Source of the DNA: Ficedula albicollis
Lineage: Eukaryota > Chordata > Aves > Passeriformes > Muscicapidae
Reading direction: 5' to 3'
Assembly: GCF_000247815.1 (NCBI RefSeq)
Contig: NC_021677.1
Span: 15,654,657 to 15,718,656, forward strand
Length of the DNA: 64,000 bases
Part shown: one piece after another, positions 38,801 through 52,068 of the stretch
Layout of the letters: every line of letters begins with the position of its first letter
Position numbering within the stretch: position 1 is the first letter of the stretch
Translations under genes and position numbers: made by a program
Notes under the pieces: model-generated
Databases searched by the model: none
What the model was told of the DNA's origin: nothing
Seen by the model: the letters and a program-made list of their open reading frames with translations, nothing else

Positions 38801-40956
38801 ATTGCCCGGGAGTGTTTAAACGACTGTGTTGTCCCTCACGGGCAACCTCAGCTTCGGTTCCATGGCTACACTCCTTACAAATTTCTTCACATACTACTAA
38901 AATAATTTTGAAGGAAGGCCCTGTGCAGCCTCCTTGAAGGCTTGTACACCACAGCAGTACCTAGGAAGCAAGCAGGAGGATGCCCTGCAGCATCCCCGCG
39001 GCAGAATGGCTTTGCTGGTCGTCCTTGCAGGGACAGTGGCTTCAGCAGAGCCCAGCACCACAGAAAACAGAACATTAGGAGATAAGAGTCCAGGGGAAAA
39101 GGGCTCTCTCCTGTTCCTACCACCATAAGATACCACCAGTAAATACCCTCTTTGCCACAGATCACCGTGCGGAAAATAGCCCGCAATTGGTTTCAATGTA
39201 AAACAACTCACATTTACATTAACACCTCATAAAGATCTTGTTACGGACAGCAGGCAGCGAGGCGAGCTCGGCTTGTTGCTGCCTCCCCTCCCATCCTGAG
39301 GAGCGGCAGCCAAGAAAATTCTTGTCCTGCCAGCTTTGGTCTGCCTAGCAAGGCTTTTCGGCTGCCACGGTTTGTGGGCAGACGGCTGTGTGCCGAGACC
39401 AGTCCCGAGGTAATTTCACTCTTTTCATGCAGGTCACAGAATAGCTGGCTAACAGCTATTACGATTTTCAGTCATTTCTTATCTGGATTGGACGCGGGCC
39501 AGGATCCTGGGAGGGTGCATGGCTGGGAGTGGAAGGCAGCCCCTCGCACAGCTGACGGCAGGCAGAGCTGGCCGGGCTCTGCCCAGCTGGGGCATCGGCC
39601 AACGAGGGTTCCGTCTGCTTCCCAGAAACTGCCCTCAACACAGCACTGGCCGAAGGCATACCTGGGAATAATGGGGCTCAGATACGAGAGCAGCGCCGGG
39701 TGCAATGACAAGTTAATGCCGCGCCCTAAGGAGGCTGTCGGGCAGTGCAACAAGTGACTTCGAGCTCCGGGACAGCATCAGCGCCCAGCTCCTTTGGAGC
39801 TTTCTGCACACATGAGCAGGGCAGCTCTGCCGGGTGCTTCCAGAGCAGCCCTGGGACTCACTGCAGGTCTTTTCAAGCCGGTCCCTGGGGCTTGCTCTTT
39901 GGAGGAGTGAGTGGATGCTCCTGTGGCTCAGTCTGAGAACATGGAGAGGTCTTACACTTACAGGTTCTCAGTCTTTTTATTATATCTGAGTACTTTCTTC
40001 CACCCATTATTTCCCCATAATGAAGACCTACTCAGAATAATGGTAAAGCTGGTACAAAAAAGAGAGAAATGGCATGGTTAAGGTCCTTCCCAGTAAGAGA
40101 GGCTGGTTTGCACCTCTGCTGTCACCATCCTCAAGAAGTGGAATTAAAGGGGAGCATCAGCATCCTTAGCTTGGGGAAAGTGTTGCAAAAACATCAGAGA
40201 CTGAGTTTTCTGCTGTAAATTAAATTGAGAGTCTCTCCTATTCCTGAGAGCCTACAATCAGACAGAGATCATTGTTCAGATCAGGATGACTACATTCTCA
40301 TTTTCTGCCCCCTCACTCCTGCTGTCACCTCTCTTGTCCCCAGGCACAACAAGGTGGCAAAAGAATAAATGAAGTGACCCTCGCAAGTCGTGTCACTGCT
40401 GTGCTACAGGTGAGGCAGGAGAGAGATCCTCAGAGAAACCCCAGCCAGATGGTTGGCTCCAGTACCAGCATCCACACATGGTGAGCAGGAAAAAAACATT
40501 TTTTTACCTGCCAAAGCCATCAGCATTGTTGTACAAGAGAGGAGAAATAAACAGTCATGTAGAGAAACATAGAAATGCAAAGGAGAAGCAAGAGTAAGAA
40601 AGTGGTCAGCAGTGGAGAGCATAGTGCATTAAATCAGAGCAAGAAGCTCAGGAAAATTATTTCAAGTATTGGTCTGTGACACCCTTCCCTGCCCTTCCAG
40701 AAATGCTTTTGTTTATGGGTAGATGTTAATAACAGCAGAAGCATAAACATCAGAAAAGGAGAAACTTGTGGTAAGGCTGCAGGAACCAGGGCAGTGCTTC
40801 AGGCTTTGACCTGTGAGCATCCACTTTGCTGCTGGAGAAGCCTCAGTTCTCTCCTTTCATCTCCTGGCCTCAGCCCCAGCACTTACAGCCTGCAGTACAA
40901 CAGCTACCCAGTCACCAGACCCAGTAAATTGTGCTTGCTTTTTAAGTTGTTTGGTT

Positions 40957-40958
<2 letters not shown>
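35856..40958. other. Intergenic, downstream of ASCL2
   Basis: About 5.1 kb of ordinary noncoding sequence. No recognisable exon, RNA gene or transposon. Open frames are short and lack splice or start support. In the mammalian order the next gene on this side would be TH. None of its exons is recognisable up to the right edge. Confidence 0.7.

Positions 40959-41020
<62 letters not shown>
40959..41020. other. 62-base G block in a T-rich stretch (probable artefact)
   Basis: Lies between 'ttggttttgg' on the left and 'ttttgcc' followed by T18 (41028-41045) on the right. Unlike the other blocks, the flanks are not CpG-rich. A low-complexity G/T sequence could have been the trigger. Confidence 0.75.
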
Positions 41021-41022
<2 letters not shown>

Positions 41023-41045
41023 TTGCCTTTTTTTTTTTTTTTTTT

Positions 41046-43262
41046 AAGGGAAGAGAAACCAACAAAGAGGCATGATAGCCCCAAGGGGAATTTTCTGTTA
41101 AAGTCACTGCCAGAAGAATGACCAATTTGTAAGTGAAATGTTGACACTTTTATAACACAGCAAATATCTTTCCCTTGAATGAAGCACTTCAAGATTTTTT
41201 TTGTTTTGTAGAAAAGATGAATTTTGTCAGGATGTTAAATACTAGTAGGAAGTGTTTCAATACTATAACACATTTTCCCTTTCACTCTGTTTCCCACATA
41301 CAATTCCTTCAAGGCTCCACAAAGGAGCCACAGTCACTTTAGCAGAACCAGCCACAGAGAAAGCAGGTGAAACCCACTGGGTATATAAAAGCCTAGGTTA
41401 CAAGTATTAGTAAATACCATCATCCCCTTAACAGCAGTGTACCTGCAAAGCCCTCTGCACAGGCTGCTGACTCCCATTTTCCTGGCACCAGCCTGCCTTC
41501 ACCATGGGCTTGTTTTTATCAAAGGAAAGCCAGCTGGTGTCAGTGGAAGCAACTGGTCCCCTCAGTGAAACACCTGCACGTGATTCAGCGCCAAGGGTGC
41601 TTCTGTGCCTTCTTCTCCTCACCCAGGGGACACCAGAGGAAACTGGGCAATGGAGAGGGTGAGATGTGCTTCAAGCAGCTTGCAGTTTGCAGCACACACT
41701 GTATTTGAGCCTGATTTGAGAGAAGAAGAGATTTGAGAGAGAAGAATGGAGACAAGGATGGGGACTGAGTCTAGGTGAACCAGCACAGCTCTGCACCATC
41801 TCCCCGCCTGATTCCCAAACCCTGTCTCCAGCAGCCCCCTGGAGTGTCCCACAGCCTGCATCCCTGCACACTGCACGGCCCTGCAGTGCTGCTGAGATAG
41901 TTTATACCCTTTGGTCTTGCTAGAGGACAGCCAGTAAAGGGAGGTGAGAGCAGAGAAGCTTTTGAAGTGAAGATACCACAAAGCTCATTTAGGATGCACC
42001 AAAAAAAACCCCAGCCACCAGACAGTAATAACTTCAAAACAGTGCTGACTGGAGTTGAAAACAGTGATGCACTGGCAGAAAAACTAGTGCCTAAGCCAAG
42101 TTCAGACGTGGTGTGAGCTGAATTTGACTGCTGAATTTGATGCTGAGTGCTAATGGTTGCCAGCAGGCAAGCCTTGCTGTTAAAGAGAAACACAACTTGG
42201 TAAAGGGACCTCTGGGCACTCTTTCAGGCCTAGCAGAAATCATAACCAACCTACTCTGTGCAGTAAAACCTGCTGGAGAAAGCAAGGACAGTGTCGTGTT
42301 CCTCGGTGGGACTGGGCTGTACTGGCTGGGCAAGGACAGTGTCGTGTTCCTCGGTGGGTTCTGGGGTGTAGGACACAGGCTGCATTTATTGTGCACATTG
42401 CAGAAATCGTGGGAGGAGCAGAAAGCTGGAGAGGGCACAGAGCGTGTCTGTGTCTTCTGGGGGACACAGACTGGGGCAGGAGGCCACACAGGCTGCCCAC
42501 AAGAGGTTTTCTTCTGCTATGTATGGGGGGACAGGATTTGGGACCATTCTTTGTAGAAAAGCAGATGCAGTGAATAAGAAGGATTTTAGAAGTGAAGTGT
42601 TTGCATTAGAAAATGGTCCGTTCTGGGAGTTGTTGAATGCAACGATTTTTCATTCCAAAATGTTGAACATTTTTTTGAGATTGACAAATTTCTTCATGGT
42701 CAAAATGTAGAGCAGACTGTTTGCTGAAGAAAAGACTTCACTCTGGGTCAGCTTGGTTTAAAATTTCATTTTAAGGTACTTCTGAATTATAGATGCATCA
42801 AAGCGATGACATTTGAGCTACCAGAAAAAAAAATCTGGGGTCTGCTTCTTCCTTAACAAAGTGATAGCAGGTATGAGAAAAAGTCAGGTGGTCACCTAAA
42901 AAACAGCAGGTTGCAAAAAGCAGGGGTATGGATGTGTGTGGCAGCTTGTCCCCAGACTCCTCCAGCCATGGGAGTAGCCTTGACACTCAAAATATGCTCC
43001 TAAAACATCTCAGAGGGCAGGATCTGTGTGGCATTAACAGCCCTGAGTGCTCTCTGCCCTAGGATTTGCAGCACACAGCTTGGGGACCAGAAGACTCTGC
43101 CGAGACACAGATGTCATGGCTTATGTCTAGGGAGGGGTTCTCCTCACAGGGTCCTCCCCAAGCCCATTTTTCTCCAGTGCCTTTGGTCTGCCCCTCCCCA
43201 TCTCTGCTTAAAATTAACTTTGCACCAGACATCAACCCACTTTCTTTCTCTCTGCTTTCACC
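41046..43262. other. Intergenic, with a small two-copy repeat
   Basis: No gene is recognised. Within it the 29-bp block 'gcaaggacagtgtcgtgttc' plus 'ctcggtggg' occurs at 42282-42310 and again at 42330-42358 (48-bp period). Confidence 0.7.
42282..42358. repeat. Two-copy repeat, 48-bp period
   Basis: Two exact 29-bp blocks separated by 'actgggctgtactggctgg'. Intergenic, no coding context. Confidence 0.88.
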
Positions 43263-43417
43263 GTGGGAGAAAGCTGGAAGTGGGAGGTGGAGCACAGGGA
43301 GCAAAGGAAAAAAAAAAAAGAAAATGGAAAATATAGAGGAAAATGAGAGGCTGAGGAGGGAGGGGAGGAGTGGGGAACAAGGGATTGAAAGGGCTGGTGA
43401 GGGACAGGGGCAGGGTG
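43263..43417. repeat. Purine-rich tract
   Basis: About 155 bases, predominantly A and G on the plus strand, including a 12-base A run, followed by GAGG/GGGAGGGGAGG-type sequence. It is followed about 100 bases later by a pyrimidine-rich tract (43525-43587). Confidence 0.75.
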
Positions 43418-43524
43418 GCCCCCGGCTGCCCCACATTGTTCTTGGCTCTATCCATCTAAATAAAGGGACCATCCTGACTTGTATCCCAGCTGGGAGAGGC
43501 TTTGTCGCTCTTTGGGTTTTGGTG

Positions 43525-43587
43525 TCGTCCCCTCCCCCTGTTTTGCTCCCCCTCCTCTCTTCCCTTCCCTCCCCTCCCCGCTTTCAT
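43525..43587. repeat. Pyrimidine-rich tract
   Basis: C/T-rich stretch such as 'cctcctctcttcccttccct'. It faces the purine-rich tract at 43263-43417, so the pair could partly base-pair or form unusual structure. Confidence 0.75.
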
Positions 43588-46500
43588 CCAGACTGCTTCA
43601 AAGTGCCCCCGTGTCTCCGACTCCTCGGGTGTTTCCACCCCCTCCCTGGAGCCACAATGTGCCCCTTTGTGGCCACCACCCAGATGACCTTCTCTACCTT
43701 CTTATCCTGATTTATCCCAGCGCCTCCGGGTAAATAAACCCTGAGGCGAGGGATGGGTAGAAGCTGGGATGGAGAGAGCTGCCCTGGGGCAGGTGCTTCC
43801 TTTTGCAGCCCCACTGGCCCCAGCGAGGCAGGGGTAACCTCCGGGGGACGAGGATGAAAGAGTTACTAGGAAATGGCTTAGTGCACCAGGGACAATCAGC
43901 CTGCCCAGCATCCCACAGTGAGGTGGAGATGCAGATTTCCCCCCAAAAGAGAGTGCATCCCTACTTCCACTTCATTGAAGTGCCTATGTCAGCCAGCCCC
44001 GTAGGAGGGGCAGAGCCGGGCTTGAGTTGGAGTAGCCAAGGGCGCTTGCATATGGACACACGGGCCTTTGAAGAGCAAATGTCCAGCCACAGCCTGCAGC
44101 GGGGATGTTCACAGGGGAGGAAAGAACCATTTGCTGCGCTCTGTGCACACACTGAGCCTACCCACAGCCCATCCTGCTGTGCCTGGGGGCTGCTCACTTC
44201 TCTCCTGGCTTTTCTCCCCCCTGCATGTTTCCCTTCAGTTCCTGCAGGTTTATCCATCTTTATTAGTCCCTGCTGGCTTTGGCAGAGCTCAGTCACCTGC
44301 CAGGGCCGTGGTTCTGCACAGGGCTTCACCTCTGCTGTCCTGCCATATTTTCCAGCCTGGCATTGCCAGGGACATGTTCCCAAGCACTCATAAAGGCACT
44401 GTGGCTCAATACAGTGCTCCAGCTATGAAATCCCAGTGAAAGCCTTTATTCTCCATCTTTATGTCTGATGCTTTCAGGCCTTGACATACAAGCAGATGTG
44501 CCTGTGCCGAGTTCTGCTCCAGCTGTGCACTCTGGAAAGGCAGGTCTAGGATGGGCACATGAACACCCCCTATTCCCTGGGGCAAGGGACATCAGAGTGG
44601 GCTCAGGTGGCTCACCCTGGCTGAGCATCTGGCTTGTGTTCCTTCACCAGCTTTATTCATAAAGGCAAAGCTCAGATCCACACAGTGCCCCAGGTTGTCC
44701 TCAGTGGAGAACTCTCCACCCCAAAGCCCTAGCACCCTAGCCTCCATGAGTTTCAGATCCTATTTTGGCTGCCCAAGGTGATACAGTCAGATCCTAAATT
44801 AGTCCCTTATAATCTAAATTGAATTTAGACTCAGAAAAATCCCCAGCTTTCAGATGTTTCTGGTTACACAATAACTCTGGCTCTTCTTCTCCGAAGAGTG
44901 AAATGGCAGGATTTTGAAATTCCTTGTTGGTTCATGTTTGCATATAAATGCTGATTTTATCTTTTCTGTACACAAAGTAAACACAAAGCTGTTTTACAAT
45001 AATGTTGCCGTTGGAACATGCACCAAGAATGGCAAAACAACTTAGAGATGTTTCCAGACCCAAGGACCATGCCTCCCTTCACACAAAGAAGCCGCCCGCT
45101 CCAAGATGCCCGGCACACCCTCATCCCTGTTTATGCAGATCAACAGGCAGGTTTCATTAGGCAGCAGTAAGATCCTGAAGTAAAAATTGGGTGGAGATGA
45201 CAAAGGATGTGTATTCACCCAGGCTACCTGAGCACAGGTTCCTGAGAGAGCTGAATTTTTCCATAGGTCCCCAGGAGCTGTGGACCCTGCTGGAAGTGCC
45301 CAGAATCACGACAGCTGAGAAATAAATGATGGCTCTTACTTAAACTGGGATTTACAACTCTGATAATGCTGGTCAACACAAGGAATATAATTCAGATTAA
45401 AATAAACACTAAATTAATATAGCTATTGATGGTTAAATGTCTGAGCAGAAACTCTTACGCTGAGAGATGCTCTTTGTGAAAGTACTAAATGCAGTCATGG
45501 CCAGAAGCAGAGAAAGGAAAATCTGCTGCTGGGAGGAGATAGCTGTCAGAGAGTAAATTAATTCAGCATAATCCCAGATTTACAGAGCCCTGCCGGAGGA
45601 TCTGAGGTGGCCATGCTTAAAAAAACCCAACCCTGTCCACAAGCCTGACAGCCTTAATTATGGAAAGAATAACATACAATCAAATAAAAGCATATTTTCT
45701 GATGCTTGCTTCTTATTTGTCGGTGGATATTGCAGAAACTCAGTTTGAAAGTCAACAGCCTCTGGTGAAAGAGGCGCTCTTGGGTATAATGGGAGAGGAT
45801 AAAAATCCAGCCCAAATCCCTCCCTTCGGCCATCCAGGAGTGCGGTGTCTACTTTCAGTTAGTCATTTGGCTACTCATCTGCTTTAGCAGCCCACGAAGA
45901 CAGAGGCATTTTCTGAGAGCAATTCCTTCTGCTTGCCCCAGGATGACTGCTTGACACGGGATCAGTGCCCCAGGTGATGCCTGGCCCTCCCAACATCCAT
46001 AGGTGGGTCTGTGGTGAGGAGGTGCGTCAGCAGCAGCCAGCTTTAGGTGGTCATGGGTAGAGGAGTTGCCTCTTGCCCTATATACCTGGCTGCTCATGGA
46101 GGATGAAAATCTTTCCCCCATCCCAGAAGTCATCTCTGAAAAAACACCTCCTCGCCCCAAAGTTCACTGAAATCCAGGTTGCTGTAGCTCCCAGTGGCAT
46201 TTGTATCATATCTGCACCCTCTGAGGCAGTATCTGAAACAGACCCCAGTTCCCTGCTGGTGGTCACCACACCTGATCAGCATGGGACAGACTGGAAAAGC
46301 CCACAGCCTCGTGCACTGGGCATCAACCCTTCATCTTGAAATGACACTAAATGCATCCAGCACAATCTGGGTGATATATTTCTTATGTTCTAGCAGTCAT
46401 ACAAGTTTCAAATGTTACACTGTCTTTGACATTGCAAGAGCAAAATTGTAAATGTCACACCAGCCGTTTAAAGGGAAACAATTTTAAAAGTATACTTGCA

Positions 46501-49500
46501 GGATATTCCTATTAGAAACCACACTTTCCTTCTTGTTGCTTTGGATGAGAAGTTTAGGAGAAGGACTGGTGTGTGTACATGTTCTCGAGGCACTGACTCC
46601 TGTATCCCAAGTAAGAGGCAGCAGAAGGTGGGATGAAGAAGACAACTGAGAAATGTCTCATTATTTAATAATATGGGTTGTTCCATAGTTGTTCCATGTC
46701 AGAAGCAATTGCAGTGAGACAAGCAAATCATCCCAAGTCTCTGGCACAGCTGCCCAAGTGAGGCTCATAGGTCTGCAGTGCAAAGCACAAGAAGCTTCTC
46801 TAATGCAACAGGTCCCATTGCAGTGTGCCAAGCCCTGCTGCCAGTCCCAGCTATCATTTGCAGCCAGGTAGGTAACACTGCTGCACATTTCATTACTACA
46901 GGCAGACCCTCAGCCCGCCAAGAAATGCGAGCAACAGCTTGGGTGAGTATGAAAGAAAGAGTATATTAAATTGTCAGGAACGATAGAAAATGCATATGCC
47001 AGTATCTTGTCTCTGAATGGAGTCACTCGCCCACACAAGCTCCTCATCTGACCTCACTTGGGTGGCTTTTACTCCTTCATTGTTCCAGTAAAAACCTCAG
47101 AGGCATTCCAGTCCGTAAAGAAGATGGAAAATCTATTAATTGCCTTATGGCTGGAAGACAAGCCCACCCCTACCTTGCCCTGAGCCCTCCTCCTTGCCAG
47201 AATCCCCAGTCTCTATTCCCCACTGAAAGCACTTTTAAAAGGCTGGAGACATCTCCTCCCTGCCTGCACTCCTGCCCTTAGCTTTGTACGTATATATGGC
47301 ACGGCTAGTGAGGGGGCAGATACCCTTCTGTTCCCTGAGAGAAGCCCTACCATGTGTATTTTCTGCAGGTGAGCAGATGTGGCCATTCCGTGCCTCGCAG
47401 CCCGTGCTGCTCTGGTGTCGCCGCTCCTGTCCTGGCACGGTTTCGCTGTCCCCAGAGCTCCGCCACGCCGTGCCCTGCTCCCCCCGCTCCTGCCTCACCT
47501 CCAGCCTCTCGGGCAGTGATTAATGGTGCCCATCAATCAGGCACGGCCGCGGTGAATGCGGCAGCAGTTTGCGATTAACCTCGCAGAACCTTGTCCCCCT
47601 GTCCCCGGCCGTCCCCCCCCAGAGCCCCCCACTGAGATTGTCGGGTGAAATGAGGCGGCATGGGTTTGTACCGAGGGGGGTGAGCCCTGGAAAACAGCTC
47701 CCCTGCTCTTTTCATATTGAAATGGAGAGCTCTCAATCGCTCCTTTGAACTCTGTTCGGAGGCGTAAAAAGAAACCCAAACCCCAGTGTTTTCCTTCAAT
47801 AGTGCAGAGGGGAGTCAGGATTGGAACAGTCAGGGTTGGTGACGACAGTGGTGCCAAAAGGAGTTGGTTCACCTGCCTTGTGGGAGAAGAGAAAGTGTAA
47901 AACCATGGGGTAGCTGCTCACAGGGGACAGAGTTTCACTTGACCTTCCCTCTGTTTTCTCTCCTGTCTGTGCAGCAAACCCTGGCTTTGCCAGTGCTGTG
48001 TTGACACAGGACAGAATAGAGCCCTTGCTTTCAAGAAGTGATGGCAATGATTTCTTCGTTTCTTATAATTCCCTTTCACAACTGGGACTCAGATTACTCA
48101 TCCCTGCCACTTGAGGAGAGTGTAAAGGGAAGGTGTTCCTATTTCTACTTGTGCTGAGTGCTTATATTTGGGATTGCTTGGCTGGAGCAGCCTGACATCC
48201 TTGCAAACACCAGTGTGGTTCTCCCCAGAGCAGCAGGGTGCACCTCGTGCTGCGGTTTGGCACATTGAGGAAAAGCCAATGACACCAGCTGAACGACGCT
48301 GCACTTAACACACTGCCACGGTGTGAGCTGACGCTGGGTGGTTTTGATTTGGAGGTGTTCAAGGGCAAAGTTTAGGCCACTGGGTGAGAGGGTTTGCCCG
48401 TGGTGGTGGCTCATTGCTGGGGTTGGCATTTCTCAGGCAGGCAGTGCTGGCAGCTCGGGGTGATCATCCCAGGGGTCATGTCACCTGTTGTGACAGCAGG
48501 GGAGGAGGTGAAACAGCCAGCACCTTGAGACAACTAGAAATCAATCTAGGGCTTGTAATTCCAGGAGGGAAGCTTTGGTGAGTGAGGTCATTCTCCAGCA
48601 GGTGGGATACCTTCCTATTTTCACTCCTCCAAACCTCCTTAGTGCCCCCTCATTTGCTTATAATCACCAAGAGGCTTTGTTGGTAAGAAATAAAGCTTCA
48701 CGTGCTCCTATTTAGAGTCCCATGGGGCCCTTTTTAGTCTTGTCCCTTGCAGATAAGGATGCAAATTAACAAACGAACTTCAATTAATAACCAAATCCCT
48801 TTAAAGAAACAGCTTCTCTCTCAAGGATTTCTGAACAGGGTTTTACCCATTATTTGTCTCTCATTTGAATGATCATTATAAACATTTTGAACTCGGTTGT
48901 TCATACATTTATATACCCACACATATACATACAGCCCTGCATGCATGCAAATGTTTGTGTGTCCAGCCAGTGTTTTCAAGCTCAGGAGGAAGAAGCCTTG
49001 CTTTGCTCGTGGATTTGGCAGGGAACTACTCAGGTTGCCATCAGCTGGGGAGCTGGCCTCCAGCATTAGCCTGTTTCATCTTCTTCTGCAGCCATCCCAC
49101 CCCTCCTCATCCCAGACTGTGGGTGCCTGAGGGGTGCCAGGGGGCTGCCCCTTGCAGGAGAGCTCTGGAGGGGAGTGGGCAGGCTGGCTGCCCAGGAGCC
49201 TGACAAAGCAAGGCTGAGCTTCGCCACGGCACTCGGGGAGGTGGGGCGAGGCAGGGAGGGCACATGACTGTTAAGATCTCCCTTCAAATGTTATTAAATA
49301 ATGTTTTGGTGCTGCAGCACAACAGGTGTGGGGAGGCACAGGCAGGTAAACACAGCCCAGAGCACGGCAGCCCGCCAAGTCTGTTTCCTTACATAAATCT
49401 CTCCACTTCAAGGTATGCAATTAATCCCGGCTCCAGCCTCCGTTCACCACAGACCTTCATTGTACACATGATGTATTAATCACCAGAAAGGACTTCTGCA

Positions 49501-52034
49501 CCTCTGCTATCGTTCTCGCTTTGCAGGCGGCTGCAAAGAACTTTGAGACCCCACAGAGACCAAAGGACGGGGTGGCTGGTGATGGCACCTCACCCCAGAC
49601 AGCCAGAGGACGTGTGTGGGTACACACACGTGTGGGGTGTGTACCTCTGCCATACCATGCTGGGCTGCAGCTCCTCTGACGCTGATTTTGCCAGCAGATC
49701 CCCTGCTCCACTTCCCCCGGAGACAGCGGATGTTAATCAGTAACAGCTCCCCACCCTGGGTTTTACAGGGCTGATTACAAGGAGAGCTCATTAAAAAGCC
49801 AGGAGGACAGCAGATCCCCATCAGGAGCCCTGATCCTGCAAGAGCCTGCATGTAGTTCTTCATCCCTGGTGTACATGGGCAGCAGCAGCCCTATCTCCTG
49901 CATCTCAGCAGAGGGAGAGGGCACGGCTGGCCCACGGTGGAGCCTGCCCACAACCAGGCTGCCACAGCACCCCTGTCCTGGCCCCGCTTTGGCAAGCCCA
50001 AACTGTTTGTGCTGCCCAGGCTGGGTTCTGCTGGAACATGACTCTGCAGCCACCAGTGTCCAGCTTGGACCAAGAGCCCAGCTAGGCCAGGCAGCTCAGG
50101 TGTCAAGAGCCCTCAGTTTTCCCTCTTACTCCCTGTTTTGCCCTCCATGATGTGCCCTGTGTGTTTTACATCCATTTCAGAACTGGCAGCAACAAGAGCC
50201 CTGAAGTTGCACGCTCACCTGGATGCTGGCACCAGCTCTGATGGCCTCCTTCATCCACACTTCCCCAGAATTCCTGCAGCAGAGCAGGGCATTTCTTGGA
50301 GGCACCAAGCATTAGGATGGTGGCAGACTGAAGCCAAGCAAGAGACATCCGAGTGCCAGCCTTGCTCATCTGTCTGTCCTGCCATCCTTTTGGCTGCCAA
50401 TCCTGCCCAGGCTCCCCAGCACAGGCATCCCTCCACTGTTCCCCCCTTCTCTACCTCCTTCCAATTGCCTTAGGCAAGGAGCCCAGGTCCTTGAATTTAC
50501 CTGGCTCACTGTTGGCAGTACACCCCCATAAATCTCCACTGAGAGAGCAGTGCTGCAGCTTAGACTGGGCTCACTGGGGAGGGATTTGGGGCAAAGCAGA
50601 GAGAGGGCAGCAGGTGGCCAGTGTGGTTTAACATGTACAAGGAATGCTCCTATCTCCAGGGCCTCATAAAGATTACAGATGCACGTCTTCAAAGCAGCAG
50701 AGGATGGAGCACAGGACGGGTGAATGCCCACCCTGCTCCCACCAGGGCCATGGGGGTGCCTCTCCTCCCCACCTGCCTGGGAGGGGTCAAGGGCTGAGCC
50801 TTCAGCCCCCATGATAAGAGGGGTGGGAGGGAGCCATGAGCAAGGCTGGAGCTCACTGCCAGCTCCCAGCTGCCTCAGCTTGGCTTTCAGTGTGGCCACA
50901 CGTGCATGAGGTGGCCGAGTCACAGAGCTCCTGCTCCAGAGACTTTACCCAAGTGCTGCTCAGCACCCACCTGGGACCTGGCTGTCACCCAGGGGACACA
51001 GGTGGGTGCTCAGCACCTGTTGCTCATGGCTCCACAGCTGTACCTGAGCATTTTGGATGTTGGCAGCCAGTGCCTGGTTTATGCTGAGGAGGCTCTGCAG
51101 CCTGCAGGTAACCCCTTATTCCTGAACCTGTAGAGCTGTGCTCCTTCAGGCCACATTGTCCCTTGTCACAGGGTGCTACCAGCTCCTCACTTCAAACCAT
51201 GAATTATTTATTATTATTTATTCATATTATTTATTAGCCTGACCACTCAAAACCTTTCCACTCCTTGTTTTCCTTTGGCTGTAATGTTTGTCCCTGGATG
51301 TACTCAGACGATCACAGAAAGGTAAAAATAGCAACTGGGCTTCTCTGGCTGCTATTTCTTTGGCTGTAGCTTTACTCAGGTGAGAGGCAGTCTGCAAGGT
51401 GCTGGTTCAGTCATTTGGTGGGAGCTTGAGCAAAAAAGAGACTTTCCCATTTGCACAGTGAAGACTTTCGTGCCCCAGCCACAGAGGGTAGGGCACAGTG
51501 TGAAGGCAGAGTGCCAACAAAGTAGCCACTCACCCCAAGATAAAGCTGCTAGAGACTGATGTTAATTAAACAGAGACTGTTTCAGCATGCTTATTAATTA
51601 TTATTATGACTATTTGCAGTTTATATTGCAGTAATGCCTACAGGTCTGAATTAGCAGCCTGGAGTCACTGCTGTCCAGAGAGCAAGCATCCATGTGGGCA
51701 GAGGCCAGGCCCTGAAAGCTTGCCCACAAAACCAGCTTTTCATCCCAACAAAACTGTCCTTTTCTCCTTGAGGTGCAGCTGAACTGTGCTGTTTCAAGCA
51801 GCAGGGATCAGAGGTGTGTCCTGGACCACTTCTGCCATGTGGGGACTCAGGGTAGGGGGTGATGTGCAGAGCTCACAGGGTGGCTGGGAACCAGGTCCAG
51901 AAAGGACACTGAGTTGCCACATTACCTGTTTTTGCTGCAGTCAGTAACAAAGGTCTCCACAGTGCAATGTTTTCTCCCTTCAGGCTATTTATCATTGTTC
52001 TGTGATGCAGGGGCCACAGACAGGAAGAAGAAGG
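43588..52034. other. Intergenic, no gene recognised
   Basis: About 8.4 kb. It contains a modestly GC-rich patch at about 47380-47600, AT-rich homeodomain- and POU-type motif clusters (47518-47580 and 48751-48800), and an ATTT-type run at 51202-51236. No exon with conserved protein content, no transposon and no RNA gene could be supported. Confidence 0.65.
51202..51236. repeat. AT-rich (ATTT/ATT)n simple repeat
   Basis: Imperfect ATTATTTATT-type repeat of about 35 bases in intergenic DNA. Confidence 0.85.
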
Positions 52035-52035
52035 T

Positions 52036-52066
<31 letters not shown>

Positions 52067-52068
52067 AA

